DNA of 64,000 nucleotides from Macrobrachium rosenbergii (GCF_040412425.1 NC_089768.1:1322501-1386500); one strand, 5' to 3'; shown: positions 1 through 10,066, counted from the stretch's first letter. Program-made: numbers and translations. The notes: generated from the sequence alone by a model not told the origin.

Positions 1-170
<170 letters not shown>

Positions 171-442
171 AAATTTCTGACTCACGTCGGGATCGAACCC
201 AGGTCTCTCAGGTGGAAAGCAAGGGCGTTACCCACTGGGCCATACAAGTCTAAAAGAAGTCGGAACCTGAGAGCAACTGCACCCAAGGAATTACCTGGGC
301 AAGCTAACTGCTTGCATACCAGCGAGTTTTCCCCAACTTCCCGACTCAGCAATGACCCAATGGACAACATTTCATTCGAATTATCCCTTCTGAGTGAATA
401 AGATAGAAATCATCAACACACAACCACGTGTGGAACAGAAAT
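171..442 (-). repeat. tRNA-SINE-like unit 1
   Basis: A 272-bp unit that recurs at 443. Read on the minus strand it carries a tRNA-like head: an A-box-like TGGCCCAGTGGG and a B-box GGTTCGATCCC (here as the complement around 191-201), spaced as in a tRNA gene. The rest of the unit is a non-tRNA body ending in ACACGTGTGGAACAGAAAT. This is the structure of a tRNA-derived SINE or a tandem array made from one. No poly(A) tail or target duplication is visible, so it probably did not arrive here as a simple retroposed copy. Confidence 0.75.
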
Positions 443-712
443 AAATTTCTGACTCACGTCGGGATCGAACCCAGGTCTCTCAGGTGGAAAGCAAGGCGTT
501 ACCCACTGGGCCATACAAGTCTAAAAGAAGTGGAACCTGAGAGCAACTGCACCCAAAGGAATTACCTGGGCAAGCTAACTGCTTGCATACCAGCAGTTTT
601 CCCCAACTTCCCGACTCAGCAATGACCCAATGGACAACATTTCATTCGAATTATCCCTTCTGAGTGAATAAGATAGAAATCATCAACACACAATCACGTG
701 TGGAACAGAAAT
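443..712 (-). repeat. tRNA-SINE-like unit 2
   Basis: Head-to-tail copy of the unit at 171, differing by a few single-base indels (a missing G in the AAGGGCG and AAGTCGG runs). The indels break any reading frame, so the short ORFs across the block are not genes. Confidence 0.75.
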
Positions 713-766
713 AAATTTCTGACTCACGTCGGGATCGAACCCAGGTCTCTCAGGTGGAAAGCAAGG
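713..766 (-). repeat. Truncated SINE-like unit 3 up to the inversion point
   Basis: Only the first 54 bp of a third unit are present. The sequence then switches at GCAAGG/TGGTATG to the opposite orientation. Confidence 0.7.
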
Positions 767-916
767 TGGTATGCAAGCAGTTAGCTTGCCCAGGTAATTC
801 CTTGGGTGCAGTTGCTCTCAGGTTCCGACTTCTTTTAGACTTGTATGGCCCAGTGGGTAACGCCCTTGCTTTCCACCTGAGAGACCTGGGTTAGATCGGA
901 CGTGAGTCAGAAATTT
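767..916 (+). repeat. Inverted SINE-like unit 4 (partial)
   Basis: Reverse-orientation copy of the same unit starting inside its body. The A-box TGGCCCAGTGGG is intact, but the B-box is mutated (GGGTTAGATCGG instead of GGGTTCGATCCC). Confidence 0.7.
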
Positions 917-1332
<416 letters not shown>

Positions 1333-1689
1333 GAACAGAAGTCTCGCACAGTGCCCCCCCACCTAATTTACCCTTTTTTTATTGAGAACCGCATGGCTGA
1401 TTGTATTATCAACATTCCGATCTGTCCCATTTTACCTGGAACAGATATTGAGATGACACAGATAACAGGAGCTAGGAGGATATTTTATGCCACTCCCTTT
1501 TAAGAGGTTTACCCCAACTAATCCTCTTAAGACGGCCTTCCTAAAGGCAAATTAAGCTGCCTGAATTGTCTTACCTCCACAGGGAACCCGGGGAAGAGGC
1601 TGAACACCTGGGCAGTGATTCATCCTTTTTGAACACGGCCTAGCCTGGCCGTGTGCCTTATAAGGAAAAGGAGCAGTAAGCAGTTAGTT
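1333..1689. other. Anonymous spacer before the Harbinger element
   Basis: No ORF, RNA gene or repeat recognised. It has a C-run at 1354-1360 and a T-run at 1374-1380 and ends in TTAGTT, which recurs just beyond the other end of the Harbinger element. Confidence 0.5.
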
Positions 1690-1733
1690 ATGCTATGTTC
1701 ACACATTCACGTATCAAGGCATGCATGCCCACG
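1690..1733 (+). repeat. Harbinger left terminal inverted repeat
   Basis: Begins ATGCTATGTTCACACATTCA. Its complement is found at 5338-5381 with only a few differences, including A for T at position 7 and single changes in the CATGCATGCC stretch. Transposase recognition site by family analogy. Confidence 0.88.
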
Positions 1734-2112
1734 CATGGCCACGAACGGGGCGGAGCCAGAGAGTACGTAAAAACAACGCAAACATAACGTAAATGTACCG
1801 TAAGTACTGTGTAAATGCGGCAGCATGTGGCGCGACCGTTACGGACCACCTGGCCATGCGCCCGGGGCAGGAACCTTCGGCCTGCTCGAAACCCTGCGGG
1901 GGTGGCCAGGTCAACTGTCAGGTAGCGTGGCCCGACCCACACAGCGTGGCGCCACCAGCTGGCTGACCGCGCAGCTGCCACGCCGTTACCTGGGGGCACC
2001 TGCTGCCCCCAGGGGCACTGCGTGGCTGTCAGAATGGCGTGGGTAGGCCCAGACGCAACAACGCTGCCGCACCCCCCTCAACCGCGTAGATGTGGCAACG
2101 CTTTGACCTGGG

Positions 2113-2136
2113 ATAAAAGGGGCAGGCATAAATACA
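2113..2136 (+). promoter_or_regulatory. TATA-like elements upstream of accessory ORF
   Basis: ATAAAAGG (2113-2120) and CATAAATAC (2127-2135) lie 140-165 bp before the first ATG and just upstream of the open frame, a reasonable core promoter for the accessory gene. Inferred from motif and position only. Confidence 0.35.
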
Positions 2137-2279
2137 GTATGTAGTTATACAACTAATTACACCAAAGTGTAGTTAGCAATCTCACAGTCAGTGCTTCTCT
2201 GGCCAGCATCCTGTTGCTATCTCCCTCAGCGCCTCCGTCTTCGCCGTCCACTGCAGCAGCCAAGATCCCCAAAGGACCC

Positions 2280-2795
2280 ATGCTGAAGAGGACCAGGAAA
2301 GGGGCCCTGAGAACTCCAGGAGCCCTGGCAGCTGGAGTTGCCCCCTACGCAAAGCCTCCTGAAGCTGATGGTCCCTTCACGAGGGCAGAGGCCCTCCGGG
2401 ATGATATGCTGACGACTGTCCACCCATCTCCTCGTAACCCCCACGTCCTCTACTGGAGGAAATTTTTTCAGGAGGTCGAGGATGAGTGTGCGCAGGTGTC
2501 AGAACAGCTGAGCCTGCACCTGAAAATGGAGGTGCTCGGTGCCATCCAACGTTACATCCGTGCCACCAAAGAGGGCTCCATGGTGCCGTCGAGGGCCATG
2601 ATGACCCACACCATGGCAGTGACAGCGGACTGCCAGGCAGCTGCAGTTCCTGCCAGCCTGTCGGCATCGCAGCATCAGCGGGCACTCACTGCACAGCAGC
2701 TGGCGCTCCTGCAAGCGCAGTTAGTTACATCCACGCCGAAAGACCTAAGCAACCTGTTGCTTGACACGACATTCCTAAACAATTTGCAGGGCTAA
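2280..2795 (+). CDS. Harbinger accessory protein (probable DNA-binding partner, C-terminal part)
   Basis: The frame is open from 2157, but the first in-frame ATG is at 2280, giving about 171 residues. The N-terminal part is basic (MLKRTRKG) and then Ala/Pro-rich. The middle holds YWRKFFQEVEDECAQVSEQL followed by a helical stretch ending in AIQRYI, resembling the BESS-like protein-interaction tail of MADF/Myb-like accessory proteins. The C-terminus is Gln/Ala/Leu-rich and probably coiled coil. In characterised Harbinger elements the second protein binds the termini and carries the transposase to the nucleus; that role is inferred here from context. No MADF or Myb domain is visible, so an upstream exon may be missing. 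It is followed by AATAAA at 2856. Confidence 0.6.
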   Translation: MLKRTRKGALRTPGALAAGVAPYAKPPEADGPFTRAEALRDDMLTTVHPSPRNPHVLYWRKFFQEVEDECAQVSEQLSLHLKMEVLGAIQRYIRATKEGSMVPSRAMMTHTMAVTADCQAAAVPASLSASQHQRALTAQQLALLQAQLVTSTPKDLSNLLLDTTFLNNLQG

Positions 2796-2855
2796 TTTAT
2801 ATTCTGATGTATTTCCTTTTGCTGTTATGTATGTATATGTTCCTATTTTATATTA

Positions 2856-2861
2856 AATAAA
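2856..2861 (+). terminator. Poly(A) signal AATAAA of accessory gene
   Basis: Canonical AATAAA 61 bp after the stop codon of the accessory ORF, on the same strand. Confidence 0.5.
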
Positions 2862-3094
2862 TATACTTTGCAATATCATGTCTAGCTCTATCCTCTGCTC
2901 AAATATCATGTATTCAATGAAGTAGCTATAATACAAGTACACTAATAAAGGAGGCAAAATGAACCCGAATACACTAACATTTCATTATTGACTTTGAAAT
3001 AAGTTCAAAATACTTTATGTAACATATGTGCACAGAAGAAAAATGACAACAGGCCAAATATTACCAAGTCATATAAAATGTCAAAATGTCCGGG

Positions 3095-3322
3095 GAGAAG
3101 GTAGTTTCAAAAAGATAGAATTTTCATATCAGAATATCAACAATGTAAATGCTAAGAGCAGGTACTTTCAAGAACATAGAATTATCACCTCATAATTAAA
3201 ACAATGTAAAGAGAAGGTACTTTCAAAAATGATAGAATTATCATATCAGAATAGAAACAATGTTAAGAGAAGGTACTTTCAAAAATGATAGAAATATCAT
3301 ATCAGAATAGATTCCATGTAAA
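3095..3322 (+). repeat. Four-copy tandem repeat, about 56 bp
   Basis: Units start at 3095, 3156, 3211 and 3267, each opening with GAG(A/C)AGGTA(C/G)TTTCAA and containing ATAGAAT-ATCATATCAGAATA. It lies in the A/T-rich spacer between the 3' ends of the two Harbinger genes. Confidence 0.8.
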
Positions 3323-3488
3323 GAAATTATTAAAAAGGGCAAAATAACTACATCTTCTTTCTGTTAGTTATATGTTTGTTTGTTTCATATTGATTAAACA
3401 TAAATTTGCAAAGTCATGTCCCGCTCTATCTTCTTCCCAATTACCAAGTATCGATGAGAGTAATATATCATGGATTTGATCAATATCT

Positions 3489-3494
3489 TTTATT
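3489..3494 (-). terminator. Poly(A) signal of transposase gene
   Basis: TTTATT on the plus strand reads AATAAA on the minus strand, about 145 bp after the transposase stop codon. Confidence 0.4.
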
Positions 3495-3639
3495 AAATCA
3501 ACTAAAATTAACAAAAGTACACAAATGCACAGGCCAAAACAATCCTGAATTGATACATTATTGAATTTTAAATAAGTCCAAAATATATGCAGGAACAGAC
3601 ATTTAAGTATTTACAACAATCAGGTATGCATGGGAGTAA

Positions 3640-4962
3640 CTAAATCATGTTCTCCTGCCAGTGCACGGAGCCTTCAGCCGATGAAAAGTATTCCTTCAGC
3701 AAGTTACGCTGTTCCTTTGCATCCCTCGTTGCAGTGTTGCCGGTCACGGTTGGAAGGGCTGCTCCTAAGGAGGGGTCACTCCTCCAGCTACCAGGGATGA
3801 CAGCATGTGTGACAGGGTGCTCCTGATCTCCTTCTTGTCTTCGTGCATTTCTTCTTATGATCATATTGTGCAGAACACATGCGGACATCACTAATGGCTC
3901 TATATGGTCAGGCTTCAAGCATATTGCAGTGTGGAATACTCGGAATCTGTTTGCCAGAATCCCAAAGGCGTTCTCCACCGTCCTGCGTGCCCTACTTAAC
4001 CTGTAGTTGTAAATCCGTTCCTCCTTGCTAAGTCCTCTTTTGGGGTAGGGCTTCATAAGGTAATTCCTCAGGGGGAAGGCATCATCGCCAACTAGGAAGT
4101 AGGGCACAGGAGATCCATTAGGTTGACCTGGCAGGGCATCCGGTTGGGGAAGATTTGCTTCCTCTTGCAACAGCATTTCTGCCAGTCGGGTATGGGCAAA
4201 TACACCACCGTCTGACTCTGACTCAATGGCTCCCACGTCGACGTACAGGAACTTGTATGAAGCATCAGCAACTGCAAGTAATACCATGGAGTAGAACTTC
4301 TTGTAGTTGAAGTGATGCGTACCGCCCTTGGGAGGGTTACGGAGCCTAATGTGCTTCCCATCTATAGCTCCAATTACGTGCGGGAAGTTCCACCGTTCCT
4401 CAAAACCCCGTGCAACCTCCTGCCACGCTTCAGGTGTTTGTGGCACCTGCAGTTCCTCATCCCCGAAGGCAGCAACAATGGCCCTGCAGGTCTCTGGTAT
4501 GATGAGACTAATGGTGTTGTGGGCTACCCAGAACGAATATTGCAGACTCTTGTATGAATCACCTGTAGCGAGGAAGCGTAGGGTGATAGCAACACGTAGG
4601 CCTGGCTCAATGGGTTTCCTCCAGAATGTCACTTTCTTCTGAATGTGGGGTGTGACCCGTTCAACAATTTTATTGAAGAGGTCCTTGTCAATCCGGGTAA
4701 AATTTCTGTATAGCTCTGGGGCTTCGGTTGACAACTCCGCCATCAGGTTGTCATAATGACCTTGCTCCATCCTTTTCTGCAGGTACGGCCACGCCCACAC
4801 CCTCCTTGGGTGCCTTTTTTTCTGCCCTAAGTGCTTTGCAGCAATCATTGCAAGCTCCAGCAATAACATGACGTGCACATACTCAATGACAAGTGGCAAC
4901 AATTCTGGTCTATCCGTACGTGCTATAGCTATGAGTTGACGCATTTCAGCTATGTTGTCCAT
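3640..4962 (-). CDS. PIF/Harbinger (HARBI1-type) DDE transposase, 440 aa
   Basis: Full-length intact ORF starting at an ATG (4962). The N-terminal region with RRVWAWPYLQKR (residues 53-64) and the segment around YRNFTRIDKDLF (85-96) match the usual HARBI1 N-terminus. The DDE nuclease core follows: first Asp at residue 201 in VIGAIDGKHI, second at 293 in YFLVGDDAF, and Glu 330 in RRTVENAFGILANRF. VLHNMII (363-369) is the standard late motif. All three catalytic residues are present. The family cuts and pastes its own TIRs using TWA targets, helped by the Myb/MADF-like partner. Length is close to the family norm (350-450 aa). There is no frameshift or stop, so this copy may be active or a recent host-domesticated candidate; the intact TIRs argue for a transposon. 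Confidence 0.95.
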   Translation of the reverse strand: MDNIAEMRQLIAIARTDRPELLPLVIEYVHVMLLLELAMIAAKHLGQKKRHPRRVWAWPYLQKRMEQGHYDNLMAELSTEAPELYRNFTRIDKDLFNKIVERVTPHIQKKVTFWRKPIEPGLRVAITLRFLATGDSYKSLQYSFWVAHNTISLIIPETCRAIVAAFGDEELQVPQTPEAWQEVARGFEERWNFPHVIGAIDGKHIRLRNPPKGGTHHFNYKKFYSMVLLAVADASYKFLYVDVGAIESESDGGVFAHTRLAEMLLQEEANLPQPDALPGQPNGSPVPYFLVGDDAFPLRNYLMKPYPKRGLSKEERIYNYRLSRARRTVENAFGILANRFRVFHTAICLKPDHIEPLVMSACVLHNMIIRRNARRQEGDQEHPVTHAVIPGSWRSDPSLGAALPTVTGNTATRDAKEQRNLLKEYFSSAEGSVHWQENMI

Positions 4963-5337
4963 GTTGCTTCAGCACGTTGGTAGTATGTCTTGCCGCTGTG
5001 GTATTACGGCATTGACTAGCTCACATGTGCAGCTGCCGGCCCGTATATAGCTGGGGTTTAACCCCCACAGTACGTGGGGCCAACGTGACGTTTGCGTAAC
5101 TCAGTTACGCAGAACGTAACACATACGGTATACGTATGTTGGTGTTACGTGCTCTGCCACGCACTACTTCTGCCTGCGCCGCCGCTTGTTCGTCAGCGTC
5201 ACGTCACCCTTACGCAGTGCATACATTTGCAGCGCACTATAATACGCATGCATCACGCACATCGTCCCGTGACATGTATCCAGTTGGGTGGGGCCTATTT
5301 TCTCGCGTATGCGCAAGTTTCACCAATTCCGGCTGTG

Positions 5338-5381
5338 CGTGCGCATGCGTGCCTTGATACGTGAATGTGTGAACTTAGCAT
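5338..5381 (-). repeat. Harbinger right terminal inverted repeat
   Basis: Reverse complement of the left TIR, ending GTGTGAACTTAGCAT at 5381, followed by TAGTTAG. Confidence 0.88.
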
Positions 5382-6148
5382 TAGTTAGTGTGAGGAGAAG
5401 CCATGAAGTAAGAGTCCTCGAGAGACAGTCCTCCTCGCGGGCGAGCGGTAACATTGCTGAGAAGATTTTCTTTCCCCGTCTGACTCCCGACTCAAGACTC
5501 CAGTCTCCAGTCATCCTCGAGAGAACCACCATACGTGTGATCTTCCCTCGTCCTTATTTCGTCAGAGACCAGCTTCCCCTAAGGTAAAGTGGAGTAAAGA
5601 CTTTTCGGTCACGAAAGTTTGCCCTTTAGAAAGCCTGGAGTACCAGCATTTCATTTCTGTCCGTGTGCCAGTTTATCCCGTGCCATTTCCAATGTCCTGT
5701 GTTCGAGTGTAAAGTGGTCATTCATTCCTCGAGTCTTTGGCACCCTCAGTGCAAACTCGAGACTTGTTCTGTGTTAAATTGTTCCTTTACTGATGTGTAA
5801 TGTGTAAATCTCTCATGCAGAGGGACCCATTCGCAGTGGACTCATCTTGGCCTGTGCCCTATCTTTAATCAAGACTCCCTTAGAAGGATCTTCAGGCGTT
5901 GCAAGCCCTTTATCAATTTACTTATCCATTTTCCCTTCAAATGCTTGCTTTTGTAAATATAATTCTTTAATTTAGCCCAAGTGTGTACGTAACATTTCCT
6001 TATGAAGTAGAGCCTTCAGCTCCTAAATTCTCCCCTTTTTCTTATTTTTTTTACGATTTCCCTACGCAAGTCAGAACTCCAAGGCCAATTAAATAAAGTT
6101 TCCTTTGCTGGCCTGTAAAATACCATAAACCCAGGGAAATATTGTAAA
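5382..6148. other. Anonymous spacer, GC-richer start
   Basis: 5400-5600 is GC-richer than the flanks with TCCTCGAGAG words repeated (5415, 5514). No frame with recognisable protein. It could be the untranslated part of an old retroelement, but nothing proves it. Confidence 0.4.
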
Positions 6149-6163
6149 CATATATATATATAT

Positions 6164-6248
<85 letters not shown>
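6149..6248. repeat. (TA)n microsatellite
   Basis: About 100 bp of TA with two CATA interruptions near 6166-6172. It abuts the start of the mini-element at 6249. Confidence 0.97.
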
Positions 6249-6251
<3 letters not shown>

Positions 6252-6770
6252 GTGCAACATATGTAACGCCCTTTGTTTAAGTGGAACAAAATTAAAGCCT
6301 TTTTATTATCCTTTATTTTTTCGAACATGGATGTATTGCCACAGGTTAATAGATTAATATAATATATTAACAAAATTAATATAATGCTTATTCGGTTTAA
6401 TAATGCGGCATAAGTAACGCCCTTTTTAATTTTATATCTTAGAATGTATATTTTCTTTATTATTTTCTTTAGTTCATTTGCTAAATCTTCATTTTTTCAG
6501 ATATACAACCATGAGATTAACAAAGGAACAGAGAGTAAAAGCAATTCAGTTGTACTATCAAAACAATAAAAATGGTGCTGAAACCGCAAGATTGTTATCA
6601 GCTGAATTTAACATCCCAAGGGTGCAAAGCCGAAATATCATTTGTATTGAACACTATTAAACCAAATAAGCATTATATTAATTTTGTTAATATATTATAT
6701 TAATCTGTTAACCTGTGGCAATACATTCATGTTCGAAAAAATAAAGGAAAAACAAAAAGGCTTTAAAAAT
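6249..6770 (+). mobile_element. Mini-element with HTH ORF between 112-bp inverted repeats
   Basis: Left arm 6291-6402 and right arm 6655-6765 are reverse complements with only a handful of mismatches. The 252-bp loop holds an HTH-coding ORF. The left end reads CAGGTGCAACATATG right after a (TA)n array, which looks like a Tc1/mariner-type TIR start inserted at TA. No matching outer sequence is seen after 6770, so the right arm seems to be an inverted duplication of the left interior rather than a true second TIR. Confidence 0.7.
6511..6660 (+). pseudogene. Truncated transposase N-terminus (HTH, DUF4817-like)
   Basis: An ATG at 6511 opens a 49-residue frame beginning MRLTKEQRVKAIQLYYQNN and continuing through an Ala/Glu-rich helix to NIPR. 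This is the N-terminal helix-turn-helix of mariner-like (IS630/Tc1-mariner) transposases of the DUF4817 kind; a related but decayed full copy lies at 12651-13695. The frame stops at 6660 exactly where the right inverted arm begins, so no catalytic domain is present. TTTTTTCAG sits 10 bp before the ATG and could act as a splice acceptor. The short peptide could at most bind DNA; function is not expected. Confidence 0.6.
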
Positions 6771-7037
6771 ATTGTCCACAGCCATTCGACATATATACTG
6801 TATGTGGACATGAGCTGGAATAAACTTCTTTCCCTCTACTTAGCAAAATGAACTAAAAATGATGACTTCAATCATACTAGTATGCGATGCGTGCGTTCAA
6901 ATCCTATCACAGAAGAAGACGGCTTTCTTCATTTACTCGAATTCAAAGGCTTGTAGTGATAAACATATGTCAAAAGTGTGAGGGGATCGAGCTAATAATG
7001 AGATATATATGTATATTTATGTGTGTATGTATGCATG

Positions 7038-7041
<4 letters not shown>
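6771..7041. other. Anonymous spacer
   Basis: No coding or structural signal recognised. The right end grades into TGTATGTATG words leading to the (TA)n array. Confidence 0.4.

Positions 7042-7118
<77 letters not shown>
7042..7118. repeat. (TA)n microsatellite
   Basis: About 77 bp of TA dinucleotides. Confidence 0.97.
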
Positions 7119-7120
<2 letters not shown>

Positions 7121-7890
7121 CAATAACTGATAGTTAAGTGAGAGTTTTGCACTTCAGCTCTAAAGCAGGATTTGAAAGGTTACTATCCGCCTTCACACTC
7201 ATAAAATGCAAACCTCGAGGGCAAAGTCATATTTTCAAATCTCACTGGAATCTTTATCGGTCTGTTTATACCTTTTGAATTTTGTTAAGAATATAATAAA
7301 ATAAAGAAATGATTACACTATCGATATCTTCAGTCATCTTCTTCAATGCACGGTGATGTAGTGTTTAAGGCAACTAATGGCACTGAAGATTTTGATCTGT
7401 ATCGTACATGAAATTCACCAAAAAACGGATTACAGTTGAAATGTTATGAAAAGTACTGGCTTGGCTTCTCTTGGCCGGAAAGCCACCTGAGGTCAGAGTA
7501 TTATTTTGCGTCATAAAATAAAGACACTTTTTCAGTTGAGAACCGGCGGGATCATAATATAAAATATCTTATTGCTTTCAAACTCTTTCTCTATCTATCC
7601 AGATGCCGAAAAGCGTCGGACCGAAATATCCTGTGTGAAAGTTTGCAATTCACTGAGTAAGAAACAAAACAGAACCAGTTAACGACGGCTGACGTCCACT
7701 GACCCTTTGACCCCATATTGCTTAACACAACATTCTCAGCGGACAAGAATTTCTGTTATTGGATAATTTCTTCATTAATTCTAAACTAGACAGGCTGTTC
7801 ATTCCGGTATTTTCAGTGCAAAAAAAAAAAAAAAATATTTACAATATACAAAATTACCTACTTTTCAGTGAGAATTACATTTTTAGTTTT
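7119..7890. other. Anonymous spacer
   Basis: No recognisable gene. A 15-base A-run lies near 7820. Ends at the fold-back element. Confidence 0.4.
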
Positions 7891-8666
7891 CTGTAAAAGA
7901 AAACTATTGTGCCGGCTTTGTCCGTCCACACTTTTTCTGTCCCCACTCAGGTCTACTACTTAGGCTAGAGGGCTGCAAATTGCTATTTTGATTATCCACC
8001 TTCCAATCATCAAACATACCAAATTGCAGCCCTCCAACCTCAGTAGTGCTTATTTTATTTAAGGTTAAAGTTAGCCATAATCGTGCTTCTGGCAACGATA
8101 TCAAGTTGGCCACCACCGGGGCGTTTTAAAAGTTTCATGGGCGGCTGCTCATACAGCATTATACCGATACCACCGAAAGAGAGATCTATTTTCTGTGGCC
8201 TTGCTTATACGCTGTAGCGGCTGTACAGAAAACTAGATTGCGCGCATTTTGTTCTTGTCATATCTTTTTGTTAATAGAAAAGGGCAACTTTTCCTTCAGC
8301 TGAAAGATGGTGAGTGAATCTGCACACGTGACAGTCCAGTGTCATGAAAATAAACAAGTAAAAAATGCGCCGAAGTTTCTTCGGTGCAATCGAGTTTTCT
8401 GCATGAGCCTTGGCCCATGAAGCTTTCAGCCACGGTCCGGTGGTGGCCTGTCCTACAGCGTTGCCGGACGCACTATCCACGGCTAACCTTAACCTTAGAA
8501 AAAATAAAAACTACTGAGGCTAGAGGGTTGCAGTTTCGTATGTTGATGATTTGAGGGTGGATGATCAACATACCAATTTACAGCCCCCTAACCTCTTTTT
8601 AAGGACGGACAGAAAAAGCGCGGACGGACGGACGGGCAAAGCCGTCACGATACTTGTCTTTTACAG
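7891..8666. mobile_element. Fold-back / MITE-like element with long TIRs
   Basis: Left end CTGTAAAAGAAAACTATTGT continues as GCCGGCTTTGTCCGTCC and CACTTTTTCTGTCC. The right end is its reverse complement (8606-8666: GGACAGAAAAAGCG ... TGTCTTTTACAG), with GGAC-type repeats expanded. Inside each terminus lies a second hairpin: at 7961-8042 and 8516-8596 the phrases GAGGGCTGCAAATT and AATTTGCAGCCCTC pair around a GGTGGAT centre. No transposase ORF is present, so it would depend on another element. No clear target duplication is visible. The short ORFs inside are frame accidents. Confidence 0.75.
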
Positions 8667-9059
8667 CAACTAATCAAAAGTTCCTGTGAAATGTCTCCTT
8701 CCTGAAGAACATAGTATTTAATTTTCTTTAATACTGAAGAAGAACCAGCCAAAACACATCACCATAAAGAAATTGATAAATAAAAAAAGGTATAGAATTT
8801 GTGTAGGGCACCACATTCCACGTATTTTACAAACCTCGAATAAAAAGGAAAGACTGAGCAGAATGAACTTCAATGAGAGCGAATGTTCCTGGCGTGGGCG
8901 ATGGATCTGTTTGCTCGTAACTTGTGACATCATAGAGTTCATTACGTCACAGCCGAGTCATGACAATTCACTGAACTATTCTTTATTATTCCGGATCTTT
9001 GGGGTTAGGTCATTTTACTGTACTGACCTTTATTATTCTTGATCTTTTATGTTTGTAGG
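8667..9059. other. Anonymous spacer
   Basis: A/T-rich, no recognisable coding or repeat content. Confidence 0.4.
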
Positions 9060-9570
9060 CTACGTTGAAAACAGGAAGGTTGAGAAACTCATTTCAGTCT
9101 GGGTGGAGGAAGAATGGAAGCGGTTCATTAGTGTTAATATTCGCGAGTGAGAGGAGGAGGAATAATGGAAGGCGGAGTAAAGATGTGAGGTGGGGTGTGG
9201 TGTAGCAAGAAGAGCAACAGGATTTCTTCTCAAGATTTTTATTGAAATGGAAATGTCTGTTAAAGCCAAAGTTGGAGGATAGGGAGAAATTGTTGAACCA
9301 ACTCTCATTCACCAAGATGAGGTGTGGCTTGTAAACGAATGCAAGGGAAATGCTGAAGCTGTTGAGACGAATGATTTAGGTAGGATATAAGGAATAACGA
9401 TCGAAAGGATGAGAAACAGAATTATGAAGTATCAAAAAATGGTTTGCGTAGGTATTCTGAAGAGATTTTGTCATGTGGAATGTGGAGTGGTAAGCTGGTG
9501 AAAAGGCTGCAAATGATGGAACTGTTAGAAAGAAGACGAGCCCTCGGTGAAGGAATGTAGGTTGCCTGAT
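9060..9570 (+). pseudogene. Non-LTR retrotransposon RT C-terminal remnant
   Basis: Several frames together recall the tail of RTE/CR1-like reverse transcriptases. EMSVKAKVGG is followed by VEPTLIHQDEVWLVNE, the position of the usual V-PT-LYGSE-W-LNE block, then an Ala/Val/Glu run, an I-RMRNRIM stretch, and RFCHVECG in place of RWFGHVER, then LVKRLQMMEL. Stops and frame shifts interrupt it. Position and order fit the family, but the copy is very decayed. Confidence 0.5.
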
Positions 9571-9716
9571 GCTTAGCAAGTTTTCTGTAGGGGGCCTTTG
9601 TTCTGGATACAATGCTTAGAAAATGAAAGTAGCGGTAACTATTGTGCCTGTTATTGCGTTTTGTACAGGTATACACTTTATTTAGAGAGCTGACTTATTT
9701 TTCATACATACACACA

Positions 9717-9719
<3 letters not shown>

Positions 9720-9812
<93 letters not shown>
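9720..9812. repeat. (TA)n microsatellite
   Basis: About 92 bp of TA, preceded by a CATACACACAC transition. Confidence 0.97.
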
Positions 9813-9815
<3 letters not shown>

Positions 9816-10066
9816 GGATAATAAAAACACTGACGTGATATATACAGGCAAATATACCACAAGGAAAATGAAACCATGAGTGTAAATCCTGACTGTTTCC
9901 TCTTTATTCCTAAGAAGAATTTTCAGAAGAATGAAACATAGTGGTAGAAATTTATAATATAGTATATGTTGGAGGGACAGTTCAAATGAACACACTCCCC
10001 TTTAAAACCAAATATTTACACCTGAGGCAGGAGCAGTAAACTCGTTAACTGTTTGAATTGAATTGA

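Larger units (their letters stand above)
2862..3590. repeat. Diverged internal duplication between the convergent ORFs
   Basis: About 2870-3015 resembles 3400-3590 in the same orientation. Shared words in the same order are TTGCAA-TCATGTC--GCTCTATC, then AAGTACAC, GGC-AAA and TTGAATTT/TTGACTTTGAAATAAG-CCAAAAT. It is a direct duplication of the 3' intergenic segment of the Harbinger element and separates the two 3' ends. Confidence 0.45.
1690..5381. mobile_element. PIF/Harbinger DNA transposon, structurally complete
   Basis: A 3.69-kb element with about 44-bp terminal inverted repeats and the two convergent ORFs typical of the superfamily: a small accessory protein (2280-2795, plus) and a full-length DDE transposase (3640-4962, minus). 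TTAGTT occurs on both sides (1684-1689 and 5381-5386); Harbinger normally duplicates a 3-bp TWA target, so the exact duplication is ambiguous. Both ORFs lack internal stops, which is rare among the decayed elements elsewhere in the window and suggests recent arrival. The accessory protein may lack an N-terminal exon. The inner ends are rich in ACGT and CGCATGCG words. Confidence 0.88.

Noticed and set aside
2214..2279. Translation start at TTG 2214 for the Harbinger accessory ORF
   Set aside because: Eukaryotic nuclear gene; the first ATG in frame is 2280.
6051..6373. Tyr/Ile repeat proteins across TA arrays (also 9695-9995, 33329-33511, 35048-35233)
   Set aside because: Pure translation of (TA)n or (ATT)n microsatellites; frames exist only because the repeat lacks stops.
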